Positions 45,786-54,602 of a stretch of DNA of 64,000 bases are shown piece by piece. The notes beneath the pieces are model-generated. The model was not told the origin of the DNA. It did no database searches and saw nothing but the letters and a program-made list of their open reading frames with translations. The position numbers and the translations under genes were made by a program. Position 1 is the first letter of the stretch. Each line of letters begins with the position of its first letter. Where the stretch lies: NCBI RefSeq assembly GCF_027587205.1, contig NZ_JAPDOD010000030.1, forward strand, positions 48,739 through 112,738, written 5' to 3'. The DNA is from Solirubrobacter ginsenosidimutans (GTDB lineage: Bacteria > Actinomycetota > Thermoleophilia > Solirubrobacterales > Solirubrobacteraceae).

Positions 45786-46868
45786 CTAGCGGACGCCGGC
45801 CTTCGCGCCGGCCATGACGGCGTCGACGTTCTCGGTGCTGATGATCGCCGGACCGGTCAGAACCGGCTTCTGCGGCAGGCTGATCCCCCACTGGATGTAG
45901 GCACTGAGCATCGAGACGGCCAGGTAGCCCTGCATGTACGGCTGCTGGTCGATCGCGAAGAGCTGCTTGCCGCCCTTGATGCGTGCCAGTTGCGTGGGGT
46001 CGAGATCGAAGGTGCCGAGCTTGACCTTGTCCCCCAGGTTGCCCTGCTTGATCGCCTGAGCGGCAGAGTTCGCGTCAGGCGCGGAGATCGTGACCAGGCC
46101 GTCGATCGAACCGTCCTTGAGCAGCGCAGCCTTGATCGCCTGCGAGACGGCGGTCGGGTCACCGAACTTCGAGGACGGCAGCGGGAGCTGGGAGCTCTTG
46201 CCACCGCTTGCCTGTATGCCATCGGCGATGCCCTTGCAGCGCGCCTCGGTATTCGCGGCGCCCGGCAGCGTGTTGACGCAGAGGACGTTCTTCTGGCCGC
46301 TCTTGCCGAAGAACGCGCCGCCGGCCTTGCCCGCGGCGGCCTCCTCACTGCCGACGTAGTTCAGCGCGCCCACGTGCTGAGCCGCCTCGATGCCGCCGGC
46401 GTTGTAGATCACGACTGGCGCGCTGCCCCCGACGACCTTTTTGAAGGACGCGTCCTGCGCCTCGGGCACCCAGTCGGGCCCGACGACGCCGTCGGCGCCC
46501 TGACTGACCGCGGTATCGATGAGCTTGGCCGCGTCAGGACCGAGGTTGTCGTAGTTCTTTGGCGCCAGCCACGTGACGCTCCCACCCTGGGCTTTCACGA
46601 CCTTGGCGGCGTCGTCGGCGCCCCGCTTGACCCTCGACCAAAACGGGTCGTCGGACTTGCCGCCGACGACGAAGATCTTCGGCCCCGCCTTGCCGGAGCT
46701 GGCAGAGCCGGCCGAAGGAGCGCTCGCGGCGTTGCTGCTTCCGCTGGAGTCGCCGCTCGACGAATCCTTTTCCACCGCAGTGACGCCGCACGCCGAAACC
46801 GTGAGCGCGCAGACGACACCGGCGACGAGCCCGATCGGGCCCCGTCGGGGCGTGAACATGACAGACAC
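45786..46868 (-). CDS. Sugar ABC transporter substrate-binding lipoprotein
   Basis: 360 residues. Lipoprotein signal with lipobox VSAC (MFTPRRGPIGLVAGVVCALTVSAC is the leader, in parts), a Ser/Gly-rich tether, then a periplasmic-binding-protein-1 sugar fold: KIFVVGGKSDDPFWSRVKRG, GADGVVGPDWVPEAQ, GTFDLDPTQLARIKGG, AIDQQPYMQGYLAV. It delivers the sugar or inositol to the CUT2 permease. GTG at 46868 has GGAGGA ten bases upstream; ATG at 46859 is an alternative start. First gene of the iol operon. Confidence 0.9.
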   Translation of the reverse strand: MSVMFTPRRGPIGLVAGVVCALTVSACGVTAVEKDSSSGDSSGSSNAASAPSAGSASSGKAGPKIFVVGGKSDDPFWSRVKRGADDAAKVVKAQGGSVTWLAPKNYDNLGPDAAKLIDTAVSQGADGVVGPDWVPEAQDASFKKVVGGSAPVVIYNAGGIEAAQHVGALNYVGSEEAAAGKAGGAFFGKSGQKNVLCVNTLPGAANTEARCKGIADGIQASGGKSSQLPLPSSKFGDPTAVSQAIKAALLKDGSIDGLVTISAPDANSAAQAIKQGNLGDKVKLGTFDLDPTQLARIKGGKQLFAIDQQPYMQGYLAVSMLSAYIQWGISLPQKPVLTGPAIISTENVDAVMAGAKAGVR

Positions 46869-46965
46869 GAAACTCCTCTCCTCCGAGCCCTCCCTGCGTG
46901 CAAGCAGGACGGGCGACTCGGTGCTGGGCGCCGATGCTGGCGCGAGCGGCCGCCTTCTCGCTATG

Positions 46966-46996
46966 GGAAGGTTTCCACAGATAGAAACGATTCCAT
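46966..46996. promoter_or_regulatory. Operator region of the iol operon/lacI divergent promoter
   Basis: Two LacI-type elements lie side by side: palindrome GGAAGGTTTCC (46966-46976) and TAGAAACGATTCCAT (46982-46996), the latter with a central CG typical of LacI-family sites. The 15-bp element recurs inverted and unchanged at 48163-48177, beyond the regulator gene. The site is about 40 bases upstream of lacI and 100 bases before the operon's first gene. Confidence 0.75.
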
Positions 46997-47034
46997 ATTG
47001 ATTCCGGCGTGTCAAGGGGATAACGTCCGGCGCT

Positions 47035-48072
47035 ATGACGAAGGCCAAACCGACCATCGTTGAAGTCGCGGCCGACGCGGGCGTATCGCTCGGCACAGCC
47101 TCGCGCGCGCTCTCGGGGCACCCGGCCGTCCGCGACGACACGCGCAAACGGGTTCAGGCCTCGGCGCGCCGCATGGGCTATGTGCCGAACCGGATGGCAC
47201 GCTCGCTGCGCAGCGGCAGCTCGATGTTGATCGGCGTGATCGTTCCCGACATCGCCCACGGGTTCTATGGGCGGGCGACCAAGGCGATGCAGGACGTGCT
47301 AGAGGACGCCGGTTATCAGATCCTGGTCATGAACACCGAGCGCCAGCCGGAGCGCGAGCGGGCGGCCCTGCAGTCGCTGCTCGCACACGATGTTGCGGGG
47401 ATTCTGATGGCCAGCTCGGGCGGTGTCTCGGAGGCACCATCCGTGCCCACCGTGTTCTTCGACAGCCTGGAGCCCGGCCTTGGCTACGCCAACGTGGCGC
47501 AGGCCAACAAGGAAGGCATCGATGTGCTGGTCGGTCACCTGGCCGACTTCCATGACTACCGGCGCATCGCCTATCTCGGCGCACCGCCGGCGCTCACCTC
47601 CGGCATCGAGCGGCTGGAGGGCTACCGCGATGCCATGGGACGCCGCGCGCTGCCCGTGCCCCCGGAGCTGATCGTCCTCTCAGACGGCACCTGGTCGCCC
47701 GAGAGCGGCACGTCGGCGATGCGTGACCTGCTCGAGCTCGCCGAGCCGCCCGAGGCGGTCGTCGCGGCCAGTGACACGCTGGCCCTGGGCGCGATCCAGG
47801 CCGCCCGCGACCACGGCCTCCGCGTCCCGGACGACCTGGCGATCGTATCTTTCGACGACCCGTTCTTCGGCGCGTTCATCGAGCCGCAACTCACCGCCCT
47901 GATGCGCGACGAGCGCGAGCTCGGCCGCATTGCCGCGCGGCAGCTGCTGGACGCCCTGCGCCACGGTGCTCAGCGGCCGTCGGTCGAAATCCGCCTGCCG
48001 GTAGAGCTCACGATCCGCCGCTCCTGCGGCTGCAATTCGCCGGGCTCCACCCGCATCGCCGCACAGGCCTAA
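47035..48072 (+). CDS. LacI-family transcriptional regulator of the iol operon
   Basis: 345 residues. N-terminal HTH and hinge: TIVEVAADAGVSLGTASRAL, then YVPNRMARSLRSG. The effector domain is of periplasmic-binding type (LIGVIVPDIAHGFYGRATKA, VVAASDTLALGAIQAARDHG, AIVSFDDPFFGAFIEPQLT). It is divergent from the ABC importer and iol genes and flanked by two identical 15-bp operators, so it probably represses the operon until an inositol intermediate binds. Confidence 0.92.
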   Translation: MTKAKPTIVEVAADAGVSLGTASRALSGHPAVRDDTRKRVQASARRMGYVPNRMARSLRSGSSMLIGVIVPDIAHGFYGRATKAMQDVLEDAGYQILVMNTERQPERERAALQSLLAHDVAGILMASSGGVSEAPSVPTVFFDSLEPGLGYANVAQANKEGIDVLVGHLADFHDYRRIAYLGAPPALTSGIERLEGYRDAMGRRALPVPPELIVLSDGTWSPESGTSAMRDLLELAEPPEAVVAASDTLALGAIQAARDHGLRVPDDLAIVSFDDPFFGAFIEPQLTALMRDERELGRIAARQLLDALRHGAQRPSVEIRLPVELTIRRSCGCNSPGSTRIAAQA

Positions 48073-48439
48073 CCAACGCCGCCGGCGCTGTGGCGGCAGG
48101 TCGCCGGTGCCTCCGAACGGCGAGGTCTTGACAGCTTCAACGCGCCATGGATACCTTTCACCATGGAATCGTTTCTACGCGCGCGTGCGACCTCGGAGCG
48201 CTGTGAACGAGCGAGCACTCGCTGCATCGACTCGCAGTTCTCCCGAGTACCAGCTGCCGGTCAACGGCGCCTCGAAGCTCCCGTTGCGTAACTCGCCGGC
48301 CGCCATGCCGGCCCGGGGACACGCACGCAACCTCATCGCGCGAACCTCCAGGCTCATCACCCGCATCGCATGAGGGACACACGGGTGCTTCCAGTCAGTA
48401 TCCGGCGAACTGTTCCCGCCGGTCTGGAGGGCCGATCTG
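48073..48439. other. Intergenic region after lacI; no convincing gene
   Basis: The stretch contains the second LacI-type operator at 48163-48177. Short frames on both strands have no ribosome sites and no family resemblance worth keeping. Confidence 0.5.
48163..48177. promoter_or_regulatory. Second, inverted copy of the LacI-type operator
   Basis: ATGGAATCGTTTCTA is the exact reverse complement of the element at 46982-46996. The two sites are about 1.18 kb apart on either side of the regulator gene, suitable for repression by DNA looping or for control of a downstream promoter. Confidence 0.75.
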
Positions 48440-48835
48440 ATGCTGTTCGCCGCCGACTATCCGTTCCTGAACGTGTTCTGGACGATGATCCTGTTCTTCT
48501 TCTGGGTCGCGTGGATCTGGGTGCTGATCACGGTCTTCATCGATCTCTTCCGCCGCCACGACGCGTCCGGCTGGGTCAAGGCGCTCTGGATCGTCTTCCT
48601 GATCTTCCTGCCGTTCCTCGGCGTGCTCGTCTACGTGATCGCCAACGGTCACGGCATGACCGAGCGTCGTGTCAAGGACGTCCAGGCCGACCAGGCGCAG
48701 TTCGACGAGTACGTGCAGTCGGTCGCCGCCAAGGGCGGCGCCGCGAGCGAGATCGAGAAAGCCAAGGGCCTGCTCGACAGCGGCGCGATCACGCAGGCCG
48801 AATACGATTCGCTGAAGGCCAAGGCGCTGGCCTGA
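48440..48835 (+). CDS. Membrane protein with SHOCT domain
   Basis: 131 residues. Two TM helices (FLNVFWTMILFFFWVAWIW and ALWIVFLIFLPFLGVLVYVI) in a PLDc_N/phospholipase-leader-like arrangement, then a helical spacer and a C-terminal SHOCT motif (EIEKAKGLLDSGAITQAEYDSLKAKAL). SHOCT is a short oligomerisation module. GGAGG with good spacing precedes the ATG. Function unknown. Confidence 0.82.
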   Translation: MLFAADYPFLNVFWTMILFFFWVAWIWVLITVFIDLFRRHDASGWVKALWIVFLIFLPFLGVLVYVIANGHGMTERRVKDVQADQAQFDEYVQSVAAKGGAASEIEKAKGLLDSGAITQAEYDSLKAKALA

Positions 48836-49077
48836 CGCATCCCGCTGCCTGCCTCGGCAAGCTCGGGGCTCGCACGGCGAAGGTTCCTGGCTCCGCCGGC
48901 GCCGCCGCAACCCGGCGGCGCGGCGTCGAGCGCTCTGACCGCTGGTGCCCGGGCTCACGCTCGTATCGGCCGACCCGAGCCACGCGGCAGCACGCGTTGA
49001 TGGGTCTCACCCGAGACGGGTGATGCGGGCCACCCGAGCGATCGGGGAACCTTCGCGCGTTGTCCGAGGAGCTCGAC

Positions 49078-50523
49078 GTGACCGACGCCGCAAAGCCCGA
49101 AACGGATCCCGATTCCGCCGCCGCACGCCGGAGGTTCCTCGCCCCGCTCGCGCTTGCGCAGTTCATCTGCAGCTTCGCGGGTTCGAACATGAACGTGATG
49201 ATCACCGACATCACGCACGATCTGGACACGACGGTGACCGGCGTGCAGGCGGCGATCACCCTGTTCCTGCTGATCATGGCGATCCTCATGATCCCGTGCA
49301 GCAAGCTGACCGATCGTTGGGGACGCAAGCGCTGCTTCACCGCAGGCCTGATCCTGTACGGCATCGGTGCGCTGATGAGCGCGGCCGCGCCGGGGCTCGG
49401 CGTGCTGATCCTCGGCAACTCCGTGCTGGAGGGCATCGGGACCGCCCTGCTGATCCCGCCCGTCTACATCCTCACGACGCTGCGGTTCGACGACCTCACT
49501 TCGCGCGCGCGAGCCTTCGGCGTGATCAGCGGACTGGGCGGCATCGGCGCCGCCGCCGGGCCATTGATCGGCGGGCTGATCACCACCGCGATCAGTTGGC
49601 GGGCGGCGTTCGTGTTCCAGGCGGTGGTGGTCGCGCTGATCGTCGTGCTCAGCCGCCGCGTCGAGGACCCGCTTCCAGCGGACCCGACCCGCCCGTTCGA
49701 CATAGTCGGGGCGATCCTCTCGGCGGTCGGCCTGTTCTTCGTGGTGTTCGGGATCCTCCAAGCCGACACCGACCTCGCGCTGATGGCCATCCTGGTACTC
49801 GCCGGCGCGGGCTTCGTGACGGCCTTCTTCGTCTACACCCGCGCGCGTGAGCGGGCGGGCCGCGAGCCGCTGCTGTCACTGACCTTGTTCAAGAACCGCA
49901 CGTCCAACCTCGGTCTGGCCACGCAGAACATCCAGTGGCTGCTGCTAATGGGCGTCTCGTTCACCGTCTCGGTGTTCCTGCAGACCGTCCGCGGCTACAA
50001 CGCGATCGAGACGGGCGTGATCTTCACCGCCGCGACGCTTGGCGTCCTCGCCTCCTCCCTGGCCGCCGAGCGACTCGCCAAGCGGCGCCCGCAACGGACC
50101 CTGATCATCGCCGGCTTCGTCGTCACCGCGACCGGGATCGGCCTCCTGATCGCGCTCGTCGGCGCGTCCTCACGCGCCGTCGCCTTCGCCCCCGGGCTCC
50201 TGCTGATCGGACTCGGCCTCGGAACCATGCTGACCCCGTCGGTCAACCTCGTGCAGTCCAGCTTCTCAGAGAACCAGCAGGGTGAGATCTCGGGCCTGTC
50301 GCGCTGCATCTCCAACCTCGGCTCCTCCTTCGGCACCGCGATCGCGGGCACGATCCTCGTCTCCGACCTCGCCTCCGGGAACACCACCTACGTGATCGCG
50401 ATGATCGTGCTGGTCGTCCTCGCGCTCGCCGGACTCGCCGCGGCAACGATGCTCCCACGCGGCGCCCAACTGCCGCAGATCGGCCCCGAACCTTCTGCGC
50501 CCGCCGCCCCAACGCACGCCTGA
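49078..50523 (+). CDS. MFS transporter, DHA2 exporter type
   Basis: 481 residues, about 14 TM segments. Motif A-like SKLTDRWGRKRCFTAGLIL and motif C-like GLGGIGAAAGPLIGGL. GTG at 49078 is chosen because GAGGAG lies six bases before it; TTG at 49060 would place that site inside the gene. Likely a proton-coupled exporter of drugs or metabolites. No linked regulator. Confidence 0.87.
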   Translation: MTDAAKPETDPDSAAARRRFLAPLALAQFICSFAGSNMNVMITDITHDLDTTVTGVQAAITLFLLIMAILMIPCSKLTDRWGRKRCFTAGLILYGIGALMSAAAPGLGVLILGNSVLEGIGTALLIPPVYILTTLRFDDLTSRARAFGVISGLGGIGAAAGPLIGGLITTAISWRAAFVFQAVVVALIVVLSRRVEDPLPADPTRPFDIVGAILSAVGLFFVVFGILQADTDLALMAILVLAGAGFVTAFFVYTRARERAGREPLLSLTLFKNRTSNLGLATQNIQWLLLMGVSFTVSVFLQTVRGYNAIETGVIFTAATLGVLASSLAAERLAKRRPQRTLIIAGFVVTATGIGLLIALVGASSRAVAFAPGLLLIGLGLGTMLTPSVNLVQSSFSENQQGEISGLSRCISNLGSSFGTAIAGTILVSDLASGNTTYVIAMIVLVVLALAGLAAATMLPRGAQLPQIGPEPSAPAAPTHA

Positions 50524-50640
50524 GCTGACCGGGTCTTCGTCTGCGTACGGACGCTTGAGGTCCGCGCGTCGGGGTCGCGCCCGGGGGCCCGCGGCGACTG
50601 GCGCGAGATAGCGCTCGCAATCACCGCCGACGCGACAGCG

Positions 50641-50853
50641 ATGCTCGTCAGAATCCTCGCAATGAACGAGGACGCCCTACCGGAGCCAGGCGAAGTCTGG
50701 GTCAAGCGCAAGACTGGGGAGCGCTACGAGGTGATGTACGCGTTCCCGAAGATGGTCGGGCTTCGCCCGCTCCGCGCGGATCGGACGCGTCCCGTTCAGT
50801 TCAGGCCCAACAATCTCTTTCAGGAGTACTCGCCCGAGGACCCGCCGAACTGA
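50641..50853 (+). CDS. Small hypothetical protein
   Basis: Up to 70 residues; an internal ATG at 50662 would give 63. The body (EPGEVWVKRKTGERYEVMYAFPKMVGLRPL...) reads like a small beta-barrel/SH3-like fold with alternating polar and hydrophobic residues. No ribosome site and no recognised family. Confidence 0.4.
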   Translation: MLVRILAMNEDALPEPGEVWVKRKTGERYEVMYAFPKMVGLRPLRADRTRPVQFRPNNLFQEYSPEDPPN

Positions 50854-51340
50854 TGACGCGGCTCGTTTGAGGCACACGGGCGAAACGCAGACGGCCGGGC
50901 CGCTTTGGACAGTGGCTCTGCCGACCGACCACCGAGCGTCGCGGCATGATCGCGTTGGGGCTGGTGACAGGACCGGCAGTGGGCCGAGACTCGTCGAGCG
51001 GAGCGCGCCGCGAAGGCTTCAGAGCAGAAGCGCGAGGATCATGCTGAAAGCCATCGCTGCGGCGAAAACGCAACGTGAGAGCATCCGTCGTAGCCGCAGT
51101 GCCGTTGGTGCGACGGCCGGCCGCAGCCATCGAGCGGGAACCAGCCGCAATGCCGCCATTTGCAGCGGGTCCAGGCCACGATTAGATCTTCGATTCGCCT
51201 GTCGATCACATTGCTGAGCCCGCTCGGCACCGCGCAAGAATATGTGTGGGCTTCCTCAATGACGAATCGTGCAATCCGCCGCCCTATCGGTCGCTGCGAG
51301 CGATCTTCTCGGGACCGGGCGTCCGAGGGCGCATGCCCTG
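50854..51340. other. Unassigned stretch without a convincing gene
   Basis: Codon use and composition drop relative to neighbours. A minus-strand frame ending near 51019 encodes a hydrophobic tail (MLSRCVFAAAMAFSMILALLL) that could be the relic of a membrane protein, but no start or family is identifiable. Confidence 0.4.
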
Positions 51341-51733
51341 TCATTTACCGACGGCGTCGCAGAACTTGCGCGTGTCGGCGAGTTGCTCGTAGCGCGACAC
51401 GTGGCCGTCGGTGATCGTCCAGATGTGCACGAAGCGGGCGTCGACCGGACCGGCTGCGCCTGTGCCTCCGTGCCGACCGCGGGCGATGACGCGGGCTTCG
51501 TCCAGGGCGAGGATCTCGTCCGGATCGGCAGTAAACCCTTCCACGTCCGCGAGGATCGGACCGAACACGTTCGCGACGATCTCCTCGCGGCCGTGATACA
51601 CGCCTCCATACGGCATGCCCTCGGACTCGTCCCACTCAATCTCGGGCGTCATCGCCGCGAACACCGCATCGACGTCGCCTCGGGCAAAGGCGTCATAGAC
51701 GCCCCGCACCTGTTCAACGCTTGGCTGAGCCAC
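51341..51733 (-). CDS. SnoaL/NTF2-like protein
   Basis: 130 residues of the cone-shaped alpha+beta fold: VEQVRGVYDAFARGDVDAVFAAMTPEIEWDE, GVYHGREEIVANVF, and FVHIWTITDGHVSRYEQLADT. These are typical of ketosteroid-isomerase-like stand-alone proteins (nuclear transport factor 2 superfamily). Activity and substrate not readable. GTG at 51733 follows GGAGGA closely. Confidence 0.8.
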   Translation of the reverse strand: MAQPSVEQVRGVYDAFARGDVDAVFAAMTPEIEWDESEGMPYGGVYHGREEIVANVFGPILADVEGFTADPDEILALDEARVIARGRHGGTGAAGPVDARFVHIWTITDGHVSRYEQLADTRKFCDAVGK

Positions 51734-51806
51734 GGCTCCTCCGATCGTTCGGTGATGCTTTCGATCATCCTCCGCGCCTGCGTGGCTTCCGTCAACCTGC
51801 ACGCGG

Positions 51807-51980
51807 CTACTTTGCGCGATGAGCGGCTCCGGGTTTCCGGGCACCGTTACGGCGTCGTGCTGACTTGGACCATCGGCGCTCAGCGGGCGTGAACGCTCTC
51901 GATGATCTCGGCGTCGATGCCTGCGGGCGGACGCCCTTGTTACGCGGTCGGCGACCGGCGGCATCGAGCAGTTGCGGCAT
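51807..51980 (-). CDS. Possible 57-residue protein or gene relic with strong ribosome site
   Basis: ATG at 51980 is preceded by GAAGGAGGGACC, one of the best ribosome sites in the window. The opening MPQLLDAAGRRPRNKG is reminiscent of integrase-type proteins of related bacteria, but the rest is low-complexity basic sequence. A one-base shift would give RPPAGIDAEIIESVHAR and a stop, which looks more protein-like. It may be a frameshifted remnant. Confidence 0.35.
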   Translation of the reverse strand: MPQLLDAAGRRPRNKGVRPQASTPRSSRAFTPAERRWSKSARRRNGARKPGAAHRAK

Positions 51981-52066
51981 GGTCCCTCCTTCGGACGCGT
52001 TCCGTCCAAACGTCCTCGGCGGATATGCCGTCGGGAAGCGCTACCGCACCGTCGCCGACGCATCGC

Positions 52067-52260
52067 ATGGAATGCAGCAGTCGTGCCAGCCGACGCCTAG
52101 CTGCTCGTGCGCGTCGGCGCTCAACGGTTGTGTTCGGCGCGACGGGTTCGACTGGCGTTCGTCTCACGCCGCTCGCGCGGAGCGTCGGCGACGGCGAACG
52201 CGCCGTCGCGACGATCCCGTCGGGCCTCGCTGGGCGGACGACAGCAGCGTGGGGCTTGGG
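52067..52260 (+). pseudogene. Possible remnant of an NAD(P)-binding protein
   Basis: One frame reads STVVFGATGSTGVRLTPLARS, a textbook Rossmann GxxGxxG start of NmrA/SDR-type proteins, followed by IPSGLAG. The rest of such a protein is absent and the frame runs into the antisense of the DUF2254 gene. It looks like a truncated relic. Confidence 0.3.
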
Positions 52261-53517
52261 TCAGCGTGGGTCCTGCGGTTGCGGTGGGTCGCTGCGCGCG
52301 CGCAGCGCTTCGGCGTGTTCGGCGGGAGCGATCTCGATGAGGTCGGTGAGCAATTGCTCCACGCGCCGTTGGACGGGCCAGGACGGGGAGATCGCGATGA
52401 TCTCATCGAGGGCGACGGTCAGGAAGTCGTCCCAGGTGGGCAGTTGCAGTTTGACTCGGGGTTGGCCGTCGGAGCCGTTGACGGTCTCCAGGGCCAGGTC
52501 GCGGGCGACGATCTGCCGCAGGAGGGTGTCGATCTCGTCGAGCGCCTGGATGGCGGTGGTCGGGTCGTTGATGCCTGGGGAGAGCGCGCGCAGGGCGATG
52601 TCGGCGAACACGCGCAGCGCCATCGTCGGGTCTTGGTCAAAGGTCCGCTCGATGCCGGTGTGCAGTGAGCGGATCACTTCGTGCGCGGCGACCGTGCCGG
52701 CGCCGTGCACGAGCGCGACCCGACCGTGCTGGTGGATCACCTTCCCGGGCTGGACGCACAGCTCGATGACCACGTCCGCGCGCTCGGCGCAGCGGACGAG
52801 GGCCGGCACGTCGATGCCCTGCAGCGTCCCGGCCCGGCGCGGCCACCGCACGTCGCCGGCGTCGTGCGCTGCAGGGGCTGCGGGACCCTCGGTCGTTTGC
52901 TCGGGGTAGACGTCATTGACGACCTCGCGGCCGCGTCTGGCAACGGCCGACAGCGTCGACGCGAGCTGGATTGACTTGAACGCACTGGCCTGGAGGGCGC
53001 GGAACATCACGAGCGCCACCAGGACGAGCACCGTGATGACGATCGGGACCAAGACGGTGGTTTGCGTGTCCTTGTCGATCGTGAAGCTGGCGGTGAAGGC
53101 GAACACGATGACGCTGGTGAAGAACGAGAAGCCGTGCCAGACGATCGGGGAGTCGCGGAACAGGTTCAGCCGCGGCGTGAACGCGGTCGCGCTGAACTGC
53201 ACGACGATGAACAGCAGCGAGTAGATGATCGCGATGAAGGGCACGAACGCCGCGCCGATCGCGACGAGCACCTCGGTCACGCGGCCGCTATCGACCGTCG
53301 CGCCGACCGAGACGGTAGGCACGAGCAGGCCGAGGCCGACGGCCGCGAACACGTAGACGGCCTGCACCACCGCCGTGCGCAGGCGACGCCTGTGCAGTAG
53401 TGCGGCACCTCGGTGCATCGCCGGCTGCGCGCGGCCTTCGCCTGCCACCGGAGTGCCAGACGCGGCAGCCTGCCGGTCAGGCGGCGCACCCGGAGTCGGC
53501 TTCGGGTGAAGGCTCAT
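52261..53517 (-). CDS. DUF2254 membrane protein
   Basis: 418 residues. Four TM segments in the first half (AVVQAVYVFAAVGLGLLVP, VAIGAAFVPFIAIIYSLLFI, FSFFTSVIVFAFTASF, VLVPIVITVLVLVALVMF) and a soluble second half with the hallmark RALSPGINDPTTAIQALDEID. Function of the family unknown. Third in a minus-strand run with the sulfatase and BrkB-type genes, 100 bases after the latter. Confidence 0.85.
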   Translation of the reverse strand: MSLHPKPTPGAPPDRQAAASGTPVAGEGRAQPAMHRGAALLHRRRLRTAVVQAVYVFAAVGLGLLVPTVSVGATVDSGRVTEVLVAIGAAFVPFIAIIYSLLFIVVQFSATAFTPRLNLFRDSPIVWHGFSFFTSVIVFAFTASFTIDKDTQTTVLVPIVITVLVLVALVMFRALQASAFKSIQLASTLSAVARRGREVVNDVYPEQTTEGPAAPAAHDAGDVRWPRRAGTLQGIDVPALVRCAERADVVIELCVQPGKVIHQHGRVALVHGAGTVAAHEVIRSLHTGIERTFDQDPTMALRVFADIALRALSPGINDPTTAIQALDEIDTLLRQIVARDLALETVNGSDGQPRVKLQLPTWDDFLTVALDEIIAISPSWPVQRRVEQLLTDLIEIAPAEHAEALRARSDPPQPQDPR

Positions 53518-53617
53518 CGTCGCCGCACGCGGGCCATCCTGGCGACGGCTTCATGTTCGCGGTCGATCCGGCACCAGGTGGCGGATCTCGGCGTCGCCGT
53601 CAGCGCGGACAACCCGC

Positions 53618-54583
53618 TCATGAGGAAGCGCCGCTTCGGCGCCATAGCGCTGCGTTGAGAAACGCTGCGGCGACCACGATCCGAGAGATCAGGAAGAGCC
53701 ACAGGAGCAAGGTCGCGGCGGACCCGAGCGAGCCGTAGAGCGCGGGCGCTCTGGTCAGTTTCGGCGCGAAGTAGTAGACCGTCGCGACCTGCAACAGGGC
53801 GTGGCCGATCGCGAACAGCGCGGCGCCCGGCAGGAGCGCTCGCCAGTTCGCGTTGGCATGGGGCAGCAGCAGCGAAAGGCCGAGCCAGGTGCCGCCGGTG
53901 ATCGCGAAGGAGACGGGGATGAGGAGTAGCGACAGGGCGGCGTCTTGGTGTCTGAGGTAGGTGATGCCGGTCTCGATCGCGATCATGGCGACGAGTGCCG
54001 CGGAGAAGATCGCGCCGTCGCGGGGCGCACGCGCAGGCCGTCGGAGCGGCTCCTCCCAGGCCAGCACGTGCGCGATCCGCAGCGCGCGAATAAGGCTCAT
54101 CGACGCCAACAGCATCAGCGCGATGCCGATCGCCAGCAGCGCGGCGGCACCCTGATCGGACTGCCGCGTCGCCTCCGCGACCGTGCTCGCGACCGAGGCG
54201 GCGAGGCCGAGCGACTGCGCGACGCGCTCGGGCGAGGCGTCGCCGGTCGGCCGCCAAAGGCCGACCACGGCAGCAACGAACAGCGCCGCCGGCAACAGCC
54301 AGAGAAAGATCCGGAACGCGATGCCCCCGGCCAGCAGCGACCCGGCCCGGCGGCGGTCGATATCGCCTGCTTCCAGCGCCGCGTCGACCAGCGCGCTGCG
54401 CTTACGCAACTCCTCCGCGCGCCGTGCCGCCTCCTCGCGAGTCTTCATCGCGCGCCCGCCGGCCGACCGAAGCCCATCGGCGGCCGGTGCCCTCTCCGCC
54501 GGCGCGCCGAGATCGATCCGGGTCTCCGCGCCAGCCTCCGGCGACACCGGGTCGGTACGTTCGCGCGGCGCTTGGTCGGTCAT
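53618..54583 (-). CDS. YihY/BrkB-family inner-membrane protein
   Basis: 321 residues. About six TM helices after a polar N-terminus; family signs are SLLAGGIAFRIFLWLLPAAL and the C-terminal GSLGSAATLLLWLFLISRIVV. Once thought to be RNase BN, the family is now of unknown function. It begins 19 bases after the sulfatase stop, so co-transcription is likely. Confidence 0.83.
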   Translation of the reverse strand: MTDQAPRERTDPVSPEAGAETRIDLGAPAERAPAADGLRSAGGRAMKTREEAARRAEELRKRSALVDAALEAGDIDRRRAGSLLAGGIAFRIFLWLLPAALFVAAVVGLWRPTGDASPERVAQSLGLAASVASTVAEATRQSDQGAAALLAIGIALMLLASMSLIRALRIAHVLAWEEPLRRPARAPRDGAIFSAALVAMIAIETGITYLRHQDAALSLLLIPVSFAITGGTWLGLSLLLPHANANWRALLPGAALFAIGHALLQVATVYYFAPKLTRAPALYGSLGSAATLLLWLFLISRIVVAAAFLNAALWRRSGASS

Positions 54584-54602
54584 CGCGCCCGCCCGCGTGC
54601 TG

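Noticed and set aside
48175..48366. Minus-strand frame with NGSFEAPLTGSWY resembling the start of a carbohydrate-binding domain
   Set aside because: The match is very short, there is no ribosome site, and the remainder is unlike any domain. It also overlaps the operator region.
51019..51237. Minus-strand 72-codon frame with a hydrophobic tail
   Set aside because: One possible TM stretch is not enough. The start lacks a ribosome site and the N-terminal part looks random.
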